Source of the DNA: Palsa-461 sp963768185
GTDB taxonomy: Bacteria > Actinomycetota > Acidimicrobiia > Acidimicrobiales > RAAP-2
Length of the DNA stretch: 64,000 bases
NCBI GenBank assembly: GCA_963768185.1
Contig: CAVYGS010000004.1
Span: 310,001-374,000 of the forward strand
Direction: 5' to 3'
The notes beneath the pieces were generated by a model. The model saw nothing but the letters and a program-made list of their open reading frames with translations. It ran no database searches and was not told the DNA's origin. The position numbers and the translations under genes were made by a program. The first letter of the stretch is position 1; every line of letters begins with the position of its first letter. Below, piece after piece: positions 19,627 through 28,934 of this stretch.

Positions 19627-20589
19627 GTGCCTGCGATCGAGCTCCCGGCGGACGAGCTTCAGAAGAGGCTTGCCCCGATTGCGGTGCGCGACATTCGCCG
19701 GCTGCCCGGAGGCGCCTCGAGTCTCACGTATGCCGGGAGCACGGCCGATGGGCGCGACGTCGTGGTGAAGGTGGCGCCGGCTGGTGTGTCGCCGACGCTC
19801 AATCGTGACGTGCTGCGCCAGGCGCGCCTCCTGCGAGCCCTCGCGGACACCGCAGTCCCGGTCCCCGACGTCTTGTGGGAGGACGCCGGAGATCCCCCGA
19901 ACTCTCCGCCGCTCTTCGTGATGTCCTACGTCGAGGGTGCGTCGCTGGAGCCGCTCTTCGACCTCCGGGGCACCGAGGACACACCGACCGTCGCCGAGCG
20001 GCTGCGGAGTGCCAGTCGGGTGCTGGCCTCCCTGCACCAGCTCGACCCACTGGCACTCGGACTCGGAGATGAGCCGGTGCTCAGGCCCGCCGAAGAGGTG
20101 GATCGGTGGTGCCGCCTCCTCGAGACCGTGGAGGGCTCGATTGCGCCGGACTGGCAAGACGTTGCGGCCGAGCTGCGAGGAACGGAACCACCGGCCCGGC
20201 CCCCCGCCCTCGTCCACGGCGACTTTCGACTTGGGAACATGTTGGCCGTCGGCGAGAAGATCGCCGCGGTCATCGATTGGGAGATTTGGAGCATCGGCGA
20301 TCCACGGGTCGATCTGGGGTGGTTCCTCGTCAACGCGGATCCCGACACGTATCGTCGCCCGACGCGTTACGCCAGGGGCCTTCCATCGGCCGATGAACTG
20401 GCTGCTCTCTACGGCGAGGTCCCCAACCTCGCCTGGTTCCTGGCCCTCGCTTGCTTCAAGTCCACAGCAACCTGGTCGCTGATCGTGAAGCACAATCGGA
20501 GACGCCCCGATCCAGATCCTGACTTCGAGTCGATGGCCGCAGCACTCCCTCGCCTGCTCGGCCAGGCCAGGTCAAAGCTCGCCGACTGA
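19627..20589 (+). CDS. APH-type phosphotransferase, ACAD10/11 kinase-domain-like
   Basis: 320-aa small-molecule kinase of the aminoglycoside-phosphotransferase fold. LPGGASSLTY is the nucleotide loop, VVVKVAP holds the ATP Lys, LVHGDFRLGNML (catalytic Asp ~197) is the Brenner motif, and AVIDWEIWSIGDPRVDLGW holds the Mg-binding Asp. This pattern matches the kinase domain of animal ACAD10/11 and bacterial LvaA, which phosphorylate 4-hydroxyacyl-CoA. It sits 25 bp from an ACAD11-type dehydrogenase, strengthening that call. GTG 19627 is preferred; ATG 19606 is the alternative. Confidence 0.85.
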   Translation: MPAIELPADELQKRLAPIAVRDIRRLPGGASSLTYAGSTADGRDVVVKVAPAGVSPTLNRDVLRQARLLRALADTAVPVPDVLWEDAGDPPNSPPLFVMSYVEGASLEPLFDLRGTEDTPTVAERLRSASRVLASLHQLDPLALGLGDEPVLRPAEEVDRWCRLLETVEGSIAPDWQDVAAELRGTEPPARPPALVHGDFRLGNMLAVGEKIAAVIDWEIWSIGDPRVDLGWFLVNADPDTYRRPTRYARGLPSADELAALYGEVPNLAWFLALACFKSTATWSLIVKHNRRRPDPDPDFESMAAALPRLLGQARSKLAD

Positions 20590-20614
20590 TCGCGGCCGAC
20601 GCCGGGTCTCCAGG

Positions 20615-21910
20615 TCAGCCGCGCGGAATCCCCTTGAGTCGATCCGCCACCTTTTCCTCGGCCGCCTCCTTGAGACGGAGCAGGTGCTCGGAGGGAAACA
20701 GGTCGGGGGCGGGTTTGTAGCCCTTGAGGAGCTGCCGGGCGAGCGTGACCTTGTGGACTTCGGTCGGCCCATCGGCCAATCCGAGTACGAACGACTCCAC
20801 GAGGTATTGCACGAAGGGCATCTCGTGCGTCGTCCCGAGTGAGCCGTGCAGCTGCAGCGCCCGGGCCGACACATCGTGGAGGACCTTTTGCATCATGGCC
20901 TTCACCGCCGAGATGTCCGTCCGGACGGCCTGGTAGTCGTTGTGATGGTCGATCTTCCACGCGGTCTGGAGCGTGAGGAGCCGGAAGGCCTCGATCTCCA
21001 TCCACGAGTCGGCCACCATCTCCTGGACGAGCTGCTTGCTGCCGAGTAGCTCCCCTTGGGTGTGTCTGGACACGGCGCGCTCACAGATCATGTCGAAGAT
21101 GCGCCGAACCAGCCCCACGGTCCGCATGGCGTGGTGGATGCGCCCGCCCCCGAGCCGGGTCTGGGCGACCACGAAGGCCCCGCCACGCGGCCCCAGCATG
21201 TGATCGGCCGGGACCCTGACGTCCTCGTAGCGGACGTACCCTTCGCGTCCGCCACCGAGCGGCTGGTAGCCGAGGCCGACGTTGCGCAGGACGTTGATGC
21301 CGGGTGTCTCGCGGGGCACGACGAACATGGAGTACCGGTCGTAGGGGGTCGCATCGGGATCGGTCATCGCCATGACGATGATGAATGCCGCGATGTCGGC
21401 GAACGACGAGAACCACTTCTCGCCGTTGATCACCCACTCGTCTCCGTCTTGCACCGCGGTGGTGGTGAAGACCTTGGGATCGGCCCCTCCCTGCGGCTCG
21501 GTCATCGAGAAGCACGAGACGATCCGGTTGTCGAGGAGCGGCTCGAGGTAGCGCTCCTTCAGTTCGGGGCTGCCGTAGTGGGCGAGGATCTCGCTGTTGC
21601 CCGAGTCGGGGGCCTGTGATCCGAACACGATCGGGGCGCACTCGGAGCGCCCGAGGATCTCGTTGAGCAGGGCCAGCTTGACCTGCCCGTGGCCCGGTCC
21701 CCCGAGATGCGGGCCGAGGTGGGTCGCCCACAGCCCCCGCTCCTTCACGATCTTCTGCAGCGGTGGGATGAGGGCCTGGCGGACCGGATCGTTCAGGTCG
21801 TGGGATTCCCTGATGATGAGATCGAGCGGCTCGCACTCCTCGCGCACGAATTCGGCGACCCACTCCAACTGGGCGGCGTACTCGGGGTCGGTGGAGAAGT
21901 CCCATGCCAT
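20615..21910 (-). CDS. Acyl-CoA dehydrogenase, ACAD11 type
   Basis: 431-aa FAD enzyme. SMTEPQGGADP and WVINGEKWFSS are flavin/substrate segments, GGGRIHHAMRTVG and LADGPTEVHK are signatures of the ACAD10/11 subgroup, and LHGSLGTTHEMP is in the C-terminal helical domain. In ACAD11/LvaC the enzyme turns 4-phosphoacyl-CoA into a 2-enoyl or 3-hydroxyacyl-CoA route product. It converges on the APH-type kinase gene, the other half of the fused animal protein. The reverse-strand TATGGAT ends seven bases before ATG 21910. Confidence 0.9.
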   Translation of the reverse strand: MAWDFSTDPEYAAQLEWVAEFVREECEPLDLIIRESHDLNDPVRQALIPPLQKIVKERGLWATHLGPHLGGPGHGQVKLALLNEILGRSECAPIVFGSQAPDSGNSEILAHYGSPELKERYLEPLLDNRIVSCFSMTEPQGGADPKVFTTTAVQDGDEWVINGEKWFSSFADIAAFIIVMAMTDPDATPYDRYSMFVVPRETPGINVLRNVGLGYQPLGGGREGYVRYEDVRVPADHMLGPRGGAFVVAQTRLGGGRIHHAMRTVGLVRRIFDMICERAVSRHTQGELLGSKQLVQEMVADSWMEIEAFRLLTLQTAWKIDHHNDYQAVRTDISAVKAMMQKVLHDVSARALQLHGSLGTTHEMPFVQYLVESFVLGLADGPTEVHKVTLARQLLKGYKPAPDLFPSEHLLRLKEAAEEKVADRLKGIPRG

Positions 21911-21930
21911 ACGTGCTATCCATACCATCC
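21911..21930. promoter_or_regulatory. 20-bp divergent promoter with a shared symmetric -10
   Basis: TATCCATA (21917-21924) reads as a -10-like element on both strands: TATCCA(T) eight bases before ATG 21931 forward, TATGGA(T) seven bases before ATG 21910 reverse. Both mRNAs would be leaderless. Confidence 0.4.
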
Positions 21931-22827
21931 ATGAGTGAACAACGCATGTGTGAGGGCCGCGTCTGCATCGTGACCGGCGCCGGCCGTGGGCTCGGGCGCG
22001 AGTATTCCCTCTCGCTCGCCCGGCATGGGGCCAAGGTCGTGGTCAATGACCTTGGTGGGGCGCGGGACGGCACCGGTGCCGACACGGGCCCGGCCCAAGA
22101 GGTCGTCGACGAGATCAAGGCCGAGGGCGGCGAAGCCGCGGCCAACACCAGTGACATCAGCTCCTGGGACGGCGCGGCCGCACTCGTGCAGCAGGCCATC
22201 GACACGTTCGGGAGACTCGACGTCCTCATCAACAACGCCGGCATCCTGCGTGACCGGATGCTCTTCACCATGTCCGAGGAGGAGTGGGACGCGGTCATCC
22301 GCGTGCATCTCAAGGGCACGTTCGCGCCGAGCCACCATGCCGCCGCGTACTGGCGAGAGCGGTCCAAGGCCGGCGAGACGCTCGACGCCCGGCTGATCAA
22401 CACGACGTCGGTGTCGGGCATCTACGCGAACGCCGGCCAGACCAACTACGGCGCCGCCAAAGCCGGCATCGCAGCCTTCACCCAGATCGCCGCAGTCGAG
22501 CTCAGTCGCTACGGCGTCACGGCCAACGCCATCGCGCCAGGTGCGCTCACCCGACTGACCGGCGACCTGAGCACTCTCTCGGACGAGGTCAAGCAGAATT
22601 TCGCCACGACCTGGGTCGCGCCGGTGGCCACCTGGTTGGCCTCCACCGACTCGTCCGATGTGACGGGGCAGGTGATCGAGGCGTCCGGGCTCGTCCTCGC
22701 GGTGGCGGAGGGATGGCACCGCGGGCCGACGGCCAAGCCGGTGGAGTCGGCGAGCGAGGTCGGGCCGATCGTGCGCAAGCTGCTCGCCGAGGCTCGCCCG
22801 CGGACGTTCTTCCACGAAGCGACCTGA
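21931..22827 (+). CDS. Short-chain dehydrogenase, HSD17B4/MFE-2 type 3-hydroxyacyl-CoA dehydrogenase
   Basis: 298 aa. VTGAGRGLGREYSLSLARHGAKVVVNDLGG is the hallmark start of the D-3-hydroxyacyl-CoA dehydrogenase unit of peroxisomal multifunctional enzyme 2; NNAGILRDRMLFTMSEEEW, INTTSVSGIYANAGQTNYGAAKAG complete the catalytic Ser-Tyr-Lys. In eukaryotes it is fused to hydratase and SCP domains; here it is stand-alone. It fits beta-oxidation with the thiolase that follows three bases downstream. Confidence 0.9.
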   Translation: MSEQRMCEGRVCIVTGAGRGLGREYSLSLARHGAKVVVNDLGGARDGTGADTGPAQEVVDEIKAEGGEAAANTSDISSWDGAAALVQQAIDTFGRLDVLINNAGILRDRMLFTMSEEEWDAVIRVHLKGTFAPSHHAAAYWRERSKAGETLDARLINTTSVSGIYANAGQTNYGAAKAGIAAFTQIAAVELSRYGVTANAIAPGALTRLTGDLSTLSDEVKQNFATTWVAPVATWLASTDSSDVTGQVIEASGLVLAVAEGWHRGPTAKPVESASEVGPIVRKLLAEARPRTFFHEAT

Positions 22828-22830
22828 ACT

Positions 22831-24033
22831 GTGGGTGACGCCTGGATCGTCGACGTGGTCCGCACACCGCGCGGCCGGGGCCGCCTCGACGGCGGGCTGC
22901 ACGAGCTCCATCCCCAGGAGCTGTTCGCCCAGTGTCTCCAGGCCCTGGCCGAGCGGGTCGGCTTCGATCCGGTCGAGGTCGACGACGTCATCGCGGGCAA
23001 CGGGATCCTGACCGGTGACCACGACGCCGTCGGTCGGCTGGCGAGCCTCCTGGCCGGCTGGCCGCAGACGGTTCCCGGCCTCACCCTCAACCGCTTCTGC
23101 GGTTCGGCGCAGCAGGCGATCACGATCGCCGCGATGGGCGTGGGCAGCGGCCACCAGGATCTGGTGGTCGCCGGCGGCGTCGAGTCGATGTCCCGGTGGA
23201 ACCTGGCGGTGGGGTCAATGACGATCGACGGCGGCAACCCGGCGTTCCGGGAGCGGTTCCCGACCGTGCCCCAGGGCATCTCGGCCGACCTGATCGCCAC
23301 GATCGAGGGGTTCTCCCGCGAGGACGTGGACGCGTTCGCCGTCGAGAGCCAACGCCGAGCCGCCGTTGCGATCGACGAGGGCCGATTCGATCGCGGGATC
23401 GTCCCGGTCGTCGGGCCGGACCGGGCGGTCGTGCTCGACCACGACGAGCACCCGCGGCCGGGTACCACGCTCGAGGGGCTGGCCAAGCTGCGACCGGCCT
23501 TCGCCGAGGCGGGCGACACCTTCGACGAGATGGCGTTGTCCGTCTACCCCGACGTCGCCCACATCGATCACGTGCACCACGCCGGGAACTCCTCGGGCGT
23601 CGTCGACGGCGCGGCGGCGGCGCTCGTCGCGTCCGACGAGTGGGTCCAGGCCCATGGTGTGACCCCCCGGGCCCGGGTCCGCGCGGTCGCCGCGGTCGGC
23701 TCCGAGCCGGTCATCATGCTGACCGCCCCCGGGCCGGCCTCCGAGCGATGCCTCGGTAGGGCGGGCCTAGCGGCGGGGGACATCGACCTCTGGGAGATCA
23801 ACGAGGCGTTCGCCGCGGTGCCGCTCAAGACGATGCGCGACCTCGACCTCGATCCCGAGCGGGTCAACGTCAACGGCGGAGCGATCGCGCTCGGGCACCC
23901 GATCGGCGCGACCGGCGCCATGCTCGTGGGGACCGCGCTGGACGAGCTCGAGCGCCGCGACGGCACGCTGGCCCTCGTGACGATGTGCACCGGTGGGGGG
24001 ATGGGCACGGCCACGATCCTGGAGCGCGTTTGA
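22831..24033 (+). CDS. Thiolase (acetyl-CoA acyltransferase)
   Basis: 400 aa from GTG 22831. Nucleophilic Cys90 lies in LNRFCGSAQQA, the catalytic His in GGAIALGHPIGATGA, and the second Cys in MCTGGGMG. Cleaves 3-ketoacyl-CoA to acetyl-CoA and a shortened acyl-CoA, the last step of beta-oxidation. The gene is translationally coupled to the next by a TTGA overlap and follows the HSD17B4-type SDR by three bases. Confidence 0.94.
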   Translation: MGDAWIVDVVRTPRGRGRLDGGLHELHPQELFAQCLQALAERVGFDPVEVDDVIAGNGILTGDHDAVGRLASLLAGWPQTVPGLTLNRFCGSAQQAITIAAMGVGSGHQDLVVAGGVESMSRWNLAVGSMTIDGGNPAFRERFPTVPQGISADLIATIEGFSREDVDAFAVESQRRAAVAIDEGRFDRGIVPVVGPDRAVVLDHDEHPRPGTTLEGLAKLRPAFAEAGDTFDEMALSVYPDVAHIDHVHHAGNSSGVVDGAAAALVASDEWVQAHGVTPRARVRAVAAVGSEPVIMLTAPGPASERCLGRAGLAAGDIDLWEINEAFAAVPLKTMRDLDLDPERVNVNGGAIALGHPIGATGAMLVGTALDELERRDGTLALVTMCTGGGMGTATILERV

Positions 24034-24809
24034 CGACACTGCTGCGGGAGACGCCGGCCGACGGCGTGGTGATCCTGCGGTTCAACCGCCCCGAGCGCCT
24101 CAACGCCCTCAACGCGACCCTCGTCGGCGAGCTCTTCGACGCCTTCGATGCGCTGGGCAACGATCCCGGCGCCCGCGTGGTGATCCTCACCGGCTCGGGC
24201 CGAGGCTTCTGCTCGGGGCTGGACGTCCGCGACTTCGGCCCGGGCATGGTGGATGCCTCAGCTCCGGCCATCGACCGGTTGCGATTCCAGGAGCGGATGG
24301 CCGCGCTGCCCCAGGTCCTCCGTGCGCTGCCCCAGCCGGTGATCGCCGCCGTCAACGGGCCCGCCGTCGGCGGCGGCCTGGCGCTCTGCCTGGCAGCGGA
24401 CATCCGCATCTGCTCGGGATCGGCGTCCTTCGGGAACGCCGCCATCCTTCTCGGCCTCTCCGGGGCCGAGATGGGGATGAGCTACTTCTTGCCCCGCGTG
24501 GTCGGGCTGAGCGTCGCCGCCGACTGGATGCTCACCGGGCGCACGGTCGGTGCCGACGAGGCCCACCGACGCGGTCTCGTGAGCGAGCTGGTCGAAGACG
24601 AGCGCTTGGACGACCGGGCGATCGAGCTCGCTTCTCAGATCGCCGAACACTCCGCCCTCGGCGTCCAGATGACGAAGAGGGCGATGCAGGTCAACGGGGA
24701 TGCGCCGGACCTGCGCAGTGCGATCGAGCTCGAGAACCGGAACCAGGTGATCGCCCACGCGACCGAGGAGGCCGCGACGGCGCGGCAGCGCTGGACCGAG
24801 CGGCGTTGA
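24030..24809 (+). CDS. Enoyl-CoA hydratase/isomerase
   Basis: 259-aa crotonase. The first oxyanion-hole segment is GRGFCSGLDVRDF (~58-70), the second NGPAVGGGLALCLAADIRI (~110). A Glu sits in the LSGAEMGMSYFLPR segment where hydratases have a catalytic residue. TTG 24030 overlaps the thiolase stop. It should hydrate 2-enoyl-CoA in the same beta-oxidation set; isomerase activity cannot be excluded. Confidence 0.9.
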   Translation: MTTLLRETPADGVVILRFNRPERLNALNATLVGELFDAFDALGNDPGARVVILTGSGRGFCSGLDVRDFGPGMVDASAPAIDRLRFQERMAALPQVLRALPQPVIAAVNGPAVGGGLALCLAADIRICSGSASFGNAAILLGLSGAEMGMSYFLPRVVGLSVAADWMLTGRTVGADEAHRRGLVSELVEDERLDDRAIELASQIAEHSALGVQMTKRAMQVNGDAPDLRSAIELENRNQVIAHATEEAATARQRWTERR

Positions 24810-24913
24810 CCGGCCCGCTGCGGCGTCCCCATCGTGGTGATCAGGGGCTCGCACCGAGTCTCCTCTGAGAGACACTCCCTTGGTGGTTTCGGCGGTCGGG
24901 ACCGGGAATGGCC

Positions 24914-24919
24914 TACATT
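24914..24919 (+). promoter_or_regulatory. -10 element, leaderless start of the TIM-barrel gene
   Basis: TACATT ends eight bases before GTG 24928, without a Shine-Dalgarno. The 24810-24927 interval shows nothing else recognisable. Confidence 0.5.
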
Positions 24920-24927
24920 CCGGCACT

Positions 24928-25749
24928 GTGTTCGGCCACCCGCGCCTGTCCGTCAACTCGGTCTCGTCGGTCCGCCAATCTCTGTTGGACGACATCGAGA
25001 TGTGGCGCGAAATCGGGATCGACCACGTTGCGCTGATCCTCCCCAAGATCGACCAGGCCGGATGGGAGGAAGCCCGCACGATGGTGACCGAGGCCGGTCT
25101 GCGCGTCTCCACCATCTTCGGGCCGACGTATCGCCCGCTCGACGCCGACCGTGCTAAAGGGTCCTTCGACGACGACCAGAGGCGCACGGTCGAGGTCATC
25201 GACTTCGCGGTGTCGGTGGGAGCGGCCAGCGTCTACGTCTGCAGCGGGGCCGCCTCGACGCTCTCGTTCGACGAGGGGACGGCCGCGTTCGCCGACCTTG
25301 TCGCTCCCGCCGTGGCACGGTCCGCGGAGGTCGACGTTCCCCTCCTGCTCGAGCCGACCAACCCGCTGCGAATCGACATCAGCTTCGTTTTCTGGCAGCG
25401 CGACGCCATGGACGTCGCGCGAGCAGCCGGGACCAAGGTCATGCTCGACCTCCAGTCCAGTTGGTACGAGCGGGGTCTCGAGCAGGTCGTCCGGCGCAAC
25501 ATCGATCTGGTGGGGCTCACGCAGATCTCCGACTTCGTGATCGGGACCACCCAGACCGGGGACCGGGCCGTGCCCGGTGACGGCGACATCCCGCTCGAGC
25601 GCCTCCTGGCCATGGTGCTCGACGCGGGCTTCGAGGGGTCCTTCGATTTGGAGGTGATGGGCCCGCGGGTCGAAGAGGAGGGTTATCCGGCGGCGGTCAA
25701 GCGCTCGGTGGAGCGGGCGAGCGAGCTGCTCGACCGGGTGGGCGCCTAG
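24928..25749 (+). CDS. Sugar phosphate isomerase/epimerase-like TIM barrel (paralogue 1)
   Basis: 273-aa AP-endonuclease-2/xylose-isomerase-like barrel. Metal-site candidates are Glu in LLEPTNPLR, Asp/His-type ligands in TQISDF and the terminal Glu in FDLEVMGPR. GTG 24928 aligns with the start of the second copy at 34636 (both begin HPRLSVN). Shared motifs include EPTNPLR, SSWYERGL, GDGDxPxERLL and GPRxEEEGY. Clustering with oxygenase and acyl-CoA genes suggests a role on a non-sugar hydroxy-ketone. The reaction is unknown. Confidence 0.85.
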   Translation: MFGHPRLSVNSVSSVRQSLLDDIEMWREIGIDHVALILPKIDQAGWEEARTMVTEAGLRVSTIFGPTYRPLDADRAKGSFDDDQRRTVEVIDFAVSVGAASVYVCSGAASTLSFDEGTAAFADLVAPAVARSAEVDVPLLLEPTNPLRIDISFVFWQRDAMDVARAAGTKVMLDLQSSWYERGLEQVVRRNIDLVGLTQISDFVIGTTQTGDRAVPGDGDIPLERLLAMVLDAGFEGSFDLEVMGPRVEEEGYPAAVKRSVERASELLDRVGA

Positions 25750-25768
25750 ATCGTGGTTGCCCGGGCCC

Positions 25769-25791
25769 TGTACCGATCGGTCCAATAGGAT
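25769..25791 (+). promoter_or_regulatory. Operator A and leaderless promoter of the ACAD gene
   Basis: TGTACCGATC (25769-25778), reverse complement GATCGGTACA, is one of four copies of an element in this island; ACCGATCGGT (25772-25781) is a perfect 10-bp palindrome. A -10-like TAGGAT (25786-25791) follows and ends seven bases before GTG 25799. The operator overlaps the region upstream of the -10, where binding would block polymerase. Confidence 0.55.
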
Positions 25792-25798
25792 CCGAGCG

Positions 25799-26948
25799 GT
25801 GGACTTCTCGCTCAGCGAGCCCGAACGCGAACTGGTCGGCCTGTGTCGGGAATTCGCGCAAAAGGAGATCGCCACCAGGGCGCCGCAGGCTTGGGAGGAG
25901 GCCCGCTGTCCGACCGACCTGCTCCGGGAGATGGGAGCGCTCGGGCTGCTCGGGATCCTCATCCCGGAGCGGTGGGGTGGGATCGGCATGTCCACGGTCG
26001 GTTTCGTCGCCGCCATGGAGGAGATCGGACTGGCCGACCAGTCGGTGGCCGCCGCATGGCAGGCCCACGTGACCATCGGATCCCTGCCCCTGTACCTCTT
26101 CGGCACCGACGAGCAGCGTGAGCGGTGGCTCCGACCCTTGGCCGAGGGGCGAGCCCTCGGCGCCTTCGGCCTGACCGAGCCCGAGGCCGGCTCCGACGCG
26201 CGGGGCATCACGACCCGGGCGGTCCCGCGCGACGGCGGGTGGCTCATCAACGGCCGCAAGACCTTCATCTCCAACGCCGGCACCGACATGTCCTTCGGCG
26301 TCACCCTGCTGGCACGGACCGATCCGGGGGGCGGTGATGCCGCGACGTACGCCAGCTTCGTCGTGGAGAAGGACACGCCCGGGTTCACCACGGGTCCCAA
26401 GATGCGTGGCATCGGCTGGCGCGGCCTCGACACGCGCGAGCTCTACTTCGACGACGTGTGGGTGGACGGGGATCATCTCGTCGGCGACCCAAAGATGGGG
26501 CTCCGCCAGTTTCTCGGCACGCTCGAGGTCGGGCGCATCTCGATCGCCGCGCTCTCGCTGAGTTTGACCCAGGCGGTGCTCGACATGGCCACGAGCTACG
26601 CGAATCGAGCGCGTCCAGTTCGGTCAGCCGATCTCACGGTTCCAGGCGATCCAGTTCAAGCTGGCCGACATCGCCACCGAACTCGAGGCGGCGCGCTGGC
26701 TCACTTACCGAGCCGCGTCGTTGCGGGACAGCGGTCAGCCCTTCTTGAAGGAAGCCTCGATGGCGAAGTTGAAGGCCAGCCGGCTGGCGACCGTGGCGGC
26801 ATCCGAGGCCGTGCAGATCCACGGCGGACTCGGGTACATGCTGGACACACCGGTCGCCCGCTTCTACTGCGACGCCAAGGTCCTCGAGATCGGCGAGGGC
26901 ACGAACGAGATCCAGCATCTCGTGATCGCGCGCGAATTGGGCATCTGA
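25799..26948 (+). CDS. Acyl-CoA dehydrogenase (frameshifted)
   Basis: Joined length ~382 aa, normal for the family. VDFSLSEPERELV begins the N-terminal helices; AFGLTEPEAGSDA and FISNAGTD are flavin/substrate segments. After YAN an extra base at about 26606 breaks the frame; in the other frame ERVQFGQPISRFQAIQFK continues, then IHGGLGYMLD and IGEGTNEIQHLVIAR, whose Glu is the usual catalytic base. GTG 25799 follows TAGGAT by seven bases (leaderless). The TetR-type operator A overlaps the promoter. Confidence 0.88.
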
Positions 26949-26961
26949 GCCCCCTCGGACC

Positions 26962-28926
26962 TCAGATTTCGACCAACCTTCGGATGGCCTCGGCGACGTC
27001 GTCCTCGCCGGGGAGCCACGCCCGCTCGAGGTTGGGGGCGTAGGGGGGCGGCGTCGCGGCGGCGCCGATCCGTTGGATGGGCGCGTCGAGGTCCCAGAAC
27101 GCCTCCCGCCCGACGGTCGCAGCCACCTCGGCGCCGATCCCGAAAGGGACGACCGCCTCATGGGCCACGAGCAGCCGGCTGGTCTTGTGCACCGATTGGA
27201 GGACGGGCCCGAGGTCCAGGGGGGCGACGGTGCGCAGGTCGATCACCTCGACCGAGATTCCCTCGCCGGCCAGGCGGTCCGCTGCCGCGAGCGTCGAGTG
27301 GACCATCCGGGAGACCGAGACGACCGTGACGTCGGTGCCGGTCCGGACCACCGCGGAGCGACCGATGGGGACGATGTGGTCGGCGGCGGGTTGTGGGCCC
27401 TTCATCCCGTAGAGGAGCCGATTCTCGATGAAGACGACCGGGTTGGGGTCCTGGATCGCCGCCCGCAGCAGCCCGTAGGTGTCGGCCGGCGTCGACGGCA
27501 TCACGACGGTTAGGCCCGGAATGTGAGCGAGCAGCGCCTCGAGGCTCTGGGAGTGCTGGCTTCCCGACGAGCGACCGGCACCGAACTGGGTGCGGACCGT
27601 CAGGGCCATCTCGGCGGCGCCGCCGGTCATGAAGGGCATCTTCGCCGCCTGGTTCAGCAGTTGGTCGAGGCAGACGCCGACGAAGTCGAGGTACATGAGC
27701 TCGACGACCGGCCGCATCCCGGCCATCGCCGCACCGACTCCGAGACCCATGATCGCGGTCTCCGAGATCGGCGTGTCGCGGACGCGTTCGCCGAACTGGT
27801 CGCGCAGCCCCCGGGTCAGCCCGAAGACGTTGCCGCCGGCACCCACGTCGATGCCGGCGACGAGGACGCGCTCGTCCGTCGCGAGCTCGATCTCGAGCGC
27901 ACTGCGGATGGCGTCCATCGTCCGGAAGACGGGGGCGTCCGATCCGGGTGGGGCTGGCTCTGGTCGGTCCGGCCTGGCCCGGACCACGAAATCGGTCAGG
28001 GTGTCCACACTGGGGGGTTCGCACAGCCGGGCCGCCTCGACCGCCTCGTCGAGCGCGGCCGCCACTGTGGCCTCCATCGATTTCATCTCGTCGTCGGAGA
28101 TGCCCGCCTCACGCAGCCGACGGGCGTGCACGAGGAGCGGGTCACGCTGCTCCCACTCCTGGACCTCTTCGGGGGACCGGTAGCGCTGCGGGTCGCCCTC
28201 GTAGTGCCCGTACTGGCGGTAGGTCGTCGCCTCGACGATGACCGGTGCGGCGCCGGAACGGACGCGCTCGACGACCCCGTCCATCGCGGCCGCGGTGGCG
28301 ACCACGTCGTTGCCGTCGACCGCCACGTAGTCCACGCCGTACCCGGCGGCCTTCTGCTCGAGGGACGCCGCGTGCTGGCTCGAGGCCGGAGAGAACTCGG
28401 CGTACCCGTTGTTCTCGCAGAAGAAGATCACCGGCAACGCTTCGACGGCGGCGAGGTTGATGGCCTCGTGAAAGGCGCCCTGGGCCATGGCGCCGTCCCC
28501 GAAGAAGGCCACCGCCACGGTGCCGTCGTGGCGGAGCCGGGCTGCAGTGGCCGCTCCCACGGCGATCGGCAAGCCGGCGGCGACGATCCCGTTGGCGCCG
28601 AAGATGCCGATCGTCGGGTCGGCGATGTGCATGGAGCCGCCCCGACCCCGGTTGGTGCCGCCCTCGCGTGCCATCAGCTCGGCGAACATCCCCCGCGGAT
28701 CCAGCCCCTTGGCGAGGCAGTGTCCGTGACCGCGGTGCGTGGAGGTGATCACGTCGTCGTGTCGCAGCGGCCAGCACACGCCCACGGCCGAGGCTTCCTG
28801 CCCGATGGACAGGTGCACAAAGCCCGGCACCTCGCCGTCCCGGTACAAGGACGCGACCCGCTCCTCGAACCCGCGAATTGACAGCATTCGCCGATGCATC
28901 TCGACGAGGTCGGTGGTGCTGAACAC
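26962..28926 (-). CDS. 2-oxoacid dehydrogenase E1, fused alpha and beta subunits
   Basis: 654 aa. The alpha half (~1-320) has the thiamine-diphosphate motif GDGAMAQGAFHEAINLAA...ENN and HRGHGH; the beta half (~335-654) has ETAIMGLGVGAAMAGMRPVVE and RTQFGAG...SQHSQSLEALLAHIPGL. It decarboxylates a branched-chain or other 2-oxoacid and passes the acyl group to a lipoyl E2. No E2 or E3 is nearby, so partners are elsewhere or shared. GTG 28926 is nine bases from a reverse -10 TACAAT. The promoter region is shared with the divergent SDR and contains operator B. Confidence 0.92.
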   Translation of the reverse strand: MFSTTDLVEMHRRMLSIRGFEERVASLYRDGEVPGFVHLSIGQEASAVGVCWPLRHDDVITSTHRGHGHCLAKGLDPRGMFAELMAREGGTNRGRGGSMHIADPTIGIFGANGIVAAGLPIAVGAATAARLRHDGTVAVAFFGDGAMAQGAFHEAINLAAVEALPVIFFCENNGYAEFSPASSQHAASLEQKAAGYGVDYVAVDGNDVVATAAAMDGVVERVRSGAAPVIVEATTYRQYGHYEGDPQRYRSPEEVQEWEQRDPLLVHARRLREAGISDDEMKSMEATVAAALDEAVEAARLCEPPSVDTLTDFVVRARPDRPEPAPPGSDAPVFRTMDAIRSALEIELATDERVLVAGIDVGAGGNVFGLTRGLRDQFGERVRDTPISETAIMGLGVGAAMAGMRPVVELMYLDFVGVCLDQLLNQAAKMPFMTGGAAEMALTVRTQFGAGRSSGSQHSQSLEALLAHIPGLTVVMPSTPADTYGLLRAAIQDPNPVVFIENRLLYGMKGPQPAADHIVPIGRSAVVRTGTDVTVVSVSRMVHSTLAAADRLAGEGISVEVIDLRTVAPLDLGPVLQSVHKTSRLLVAHEAVVPFGIGAEVAATVGREAFWDLDAPIQRIGAAATPPPYAPNLERAWLPGEDDVAEAIRRLVEI

Positions 28927-28934
28927 GAACGGCC

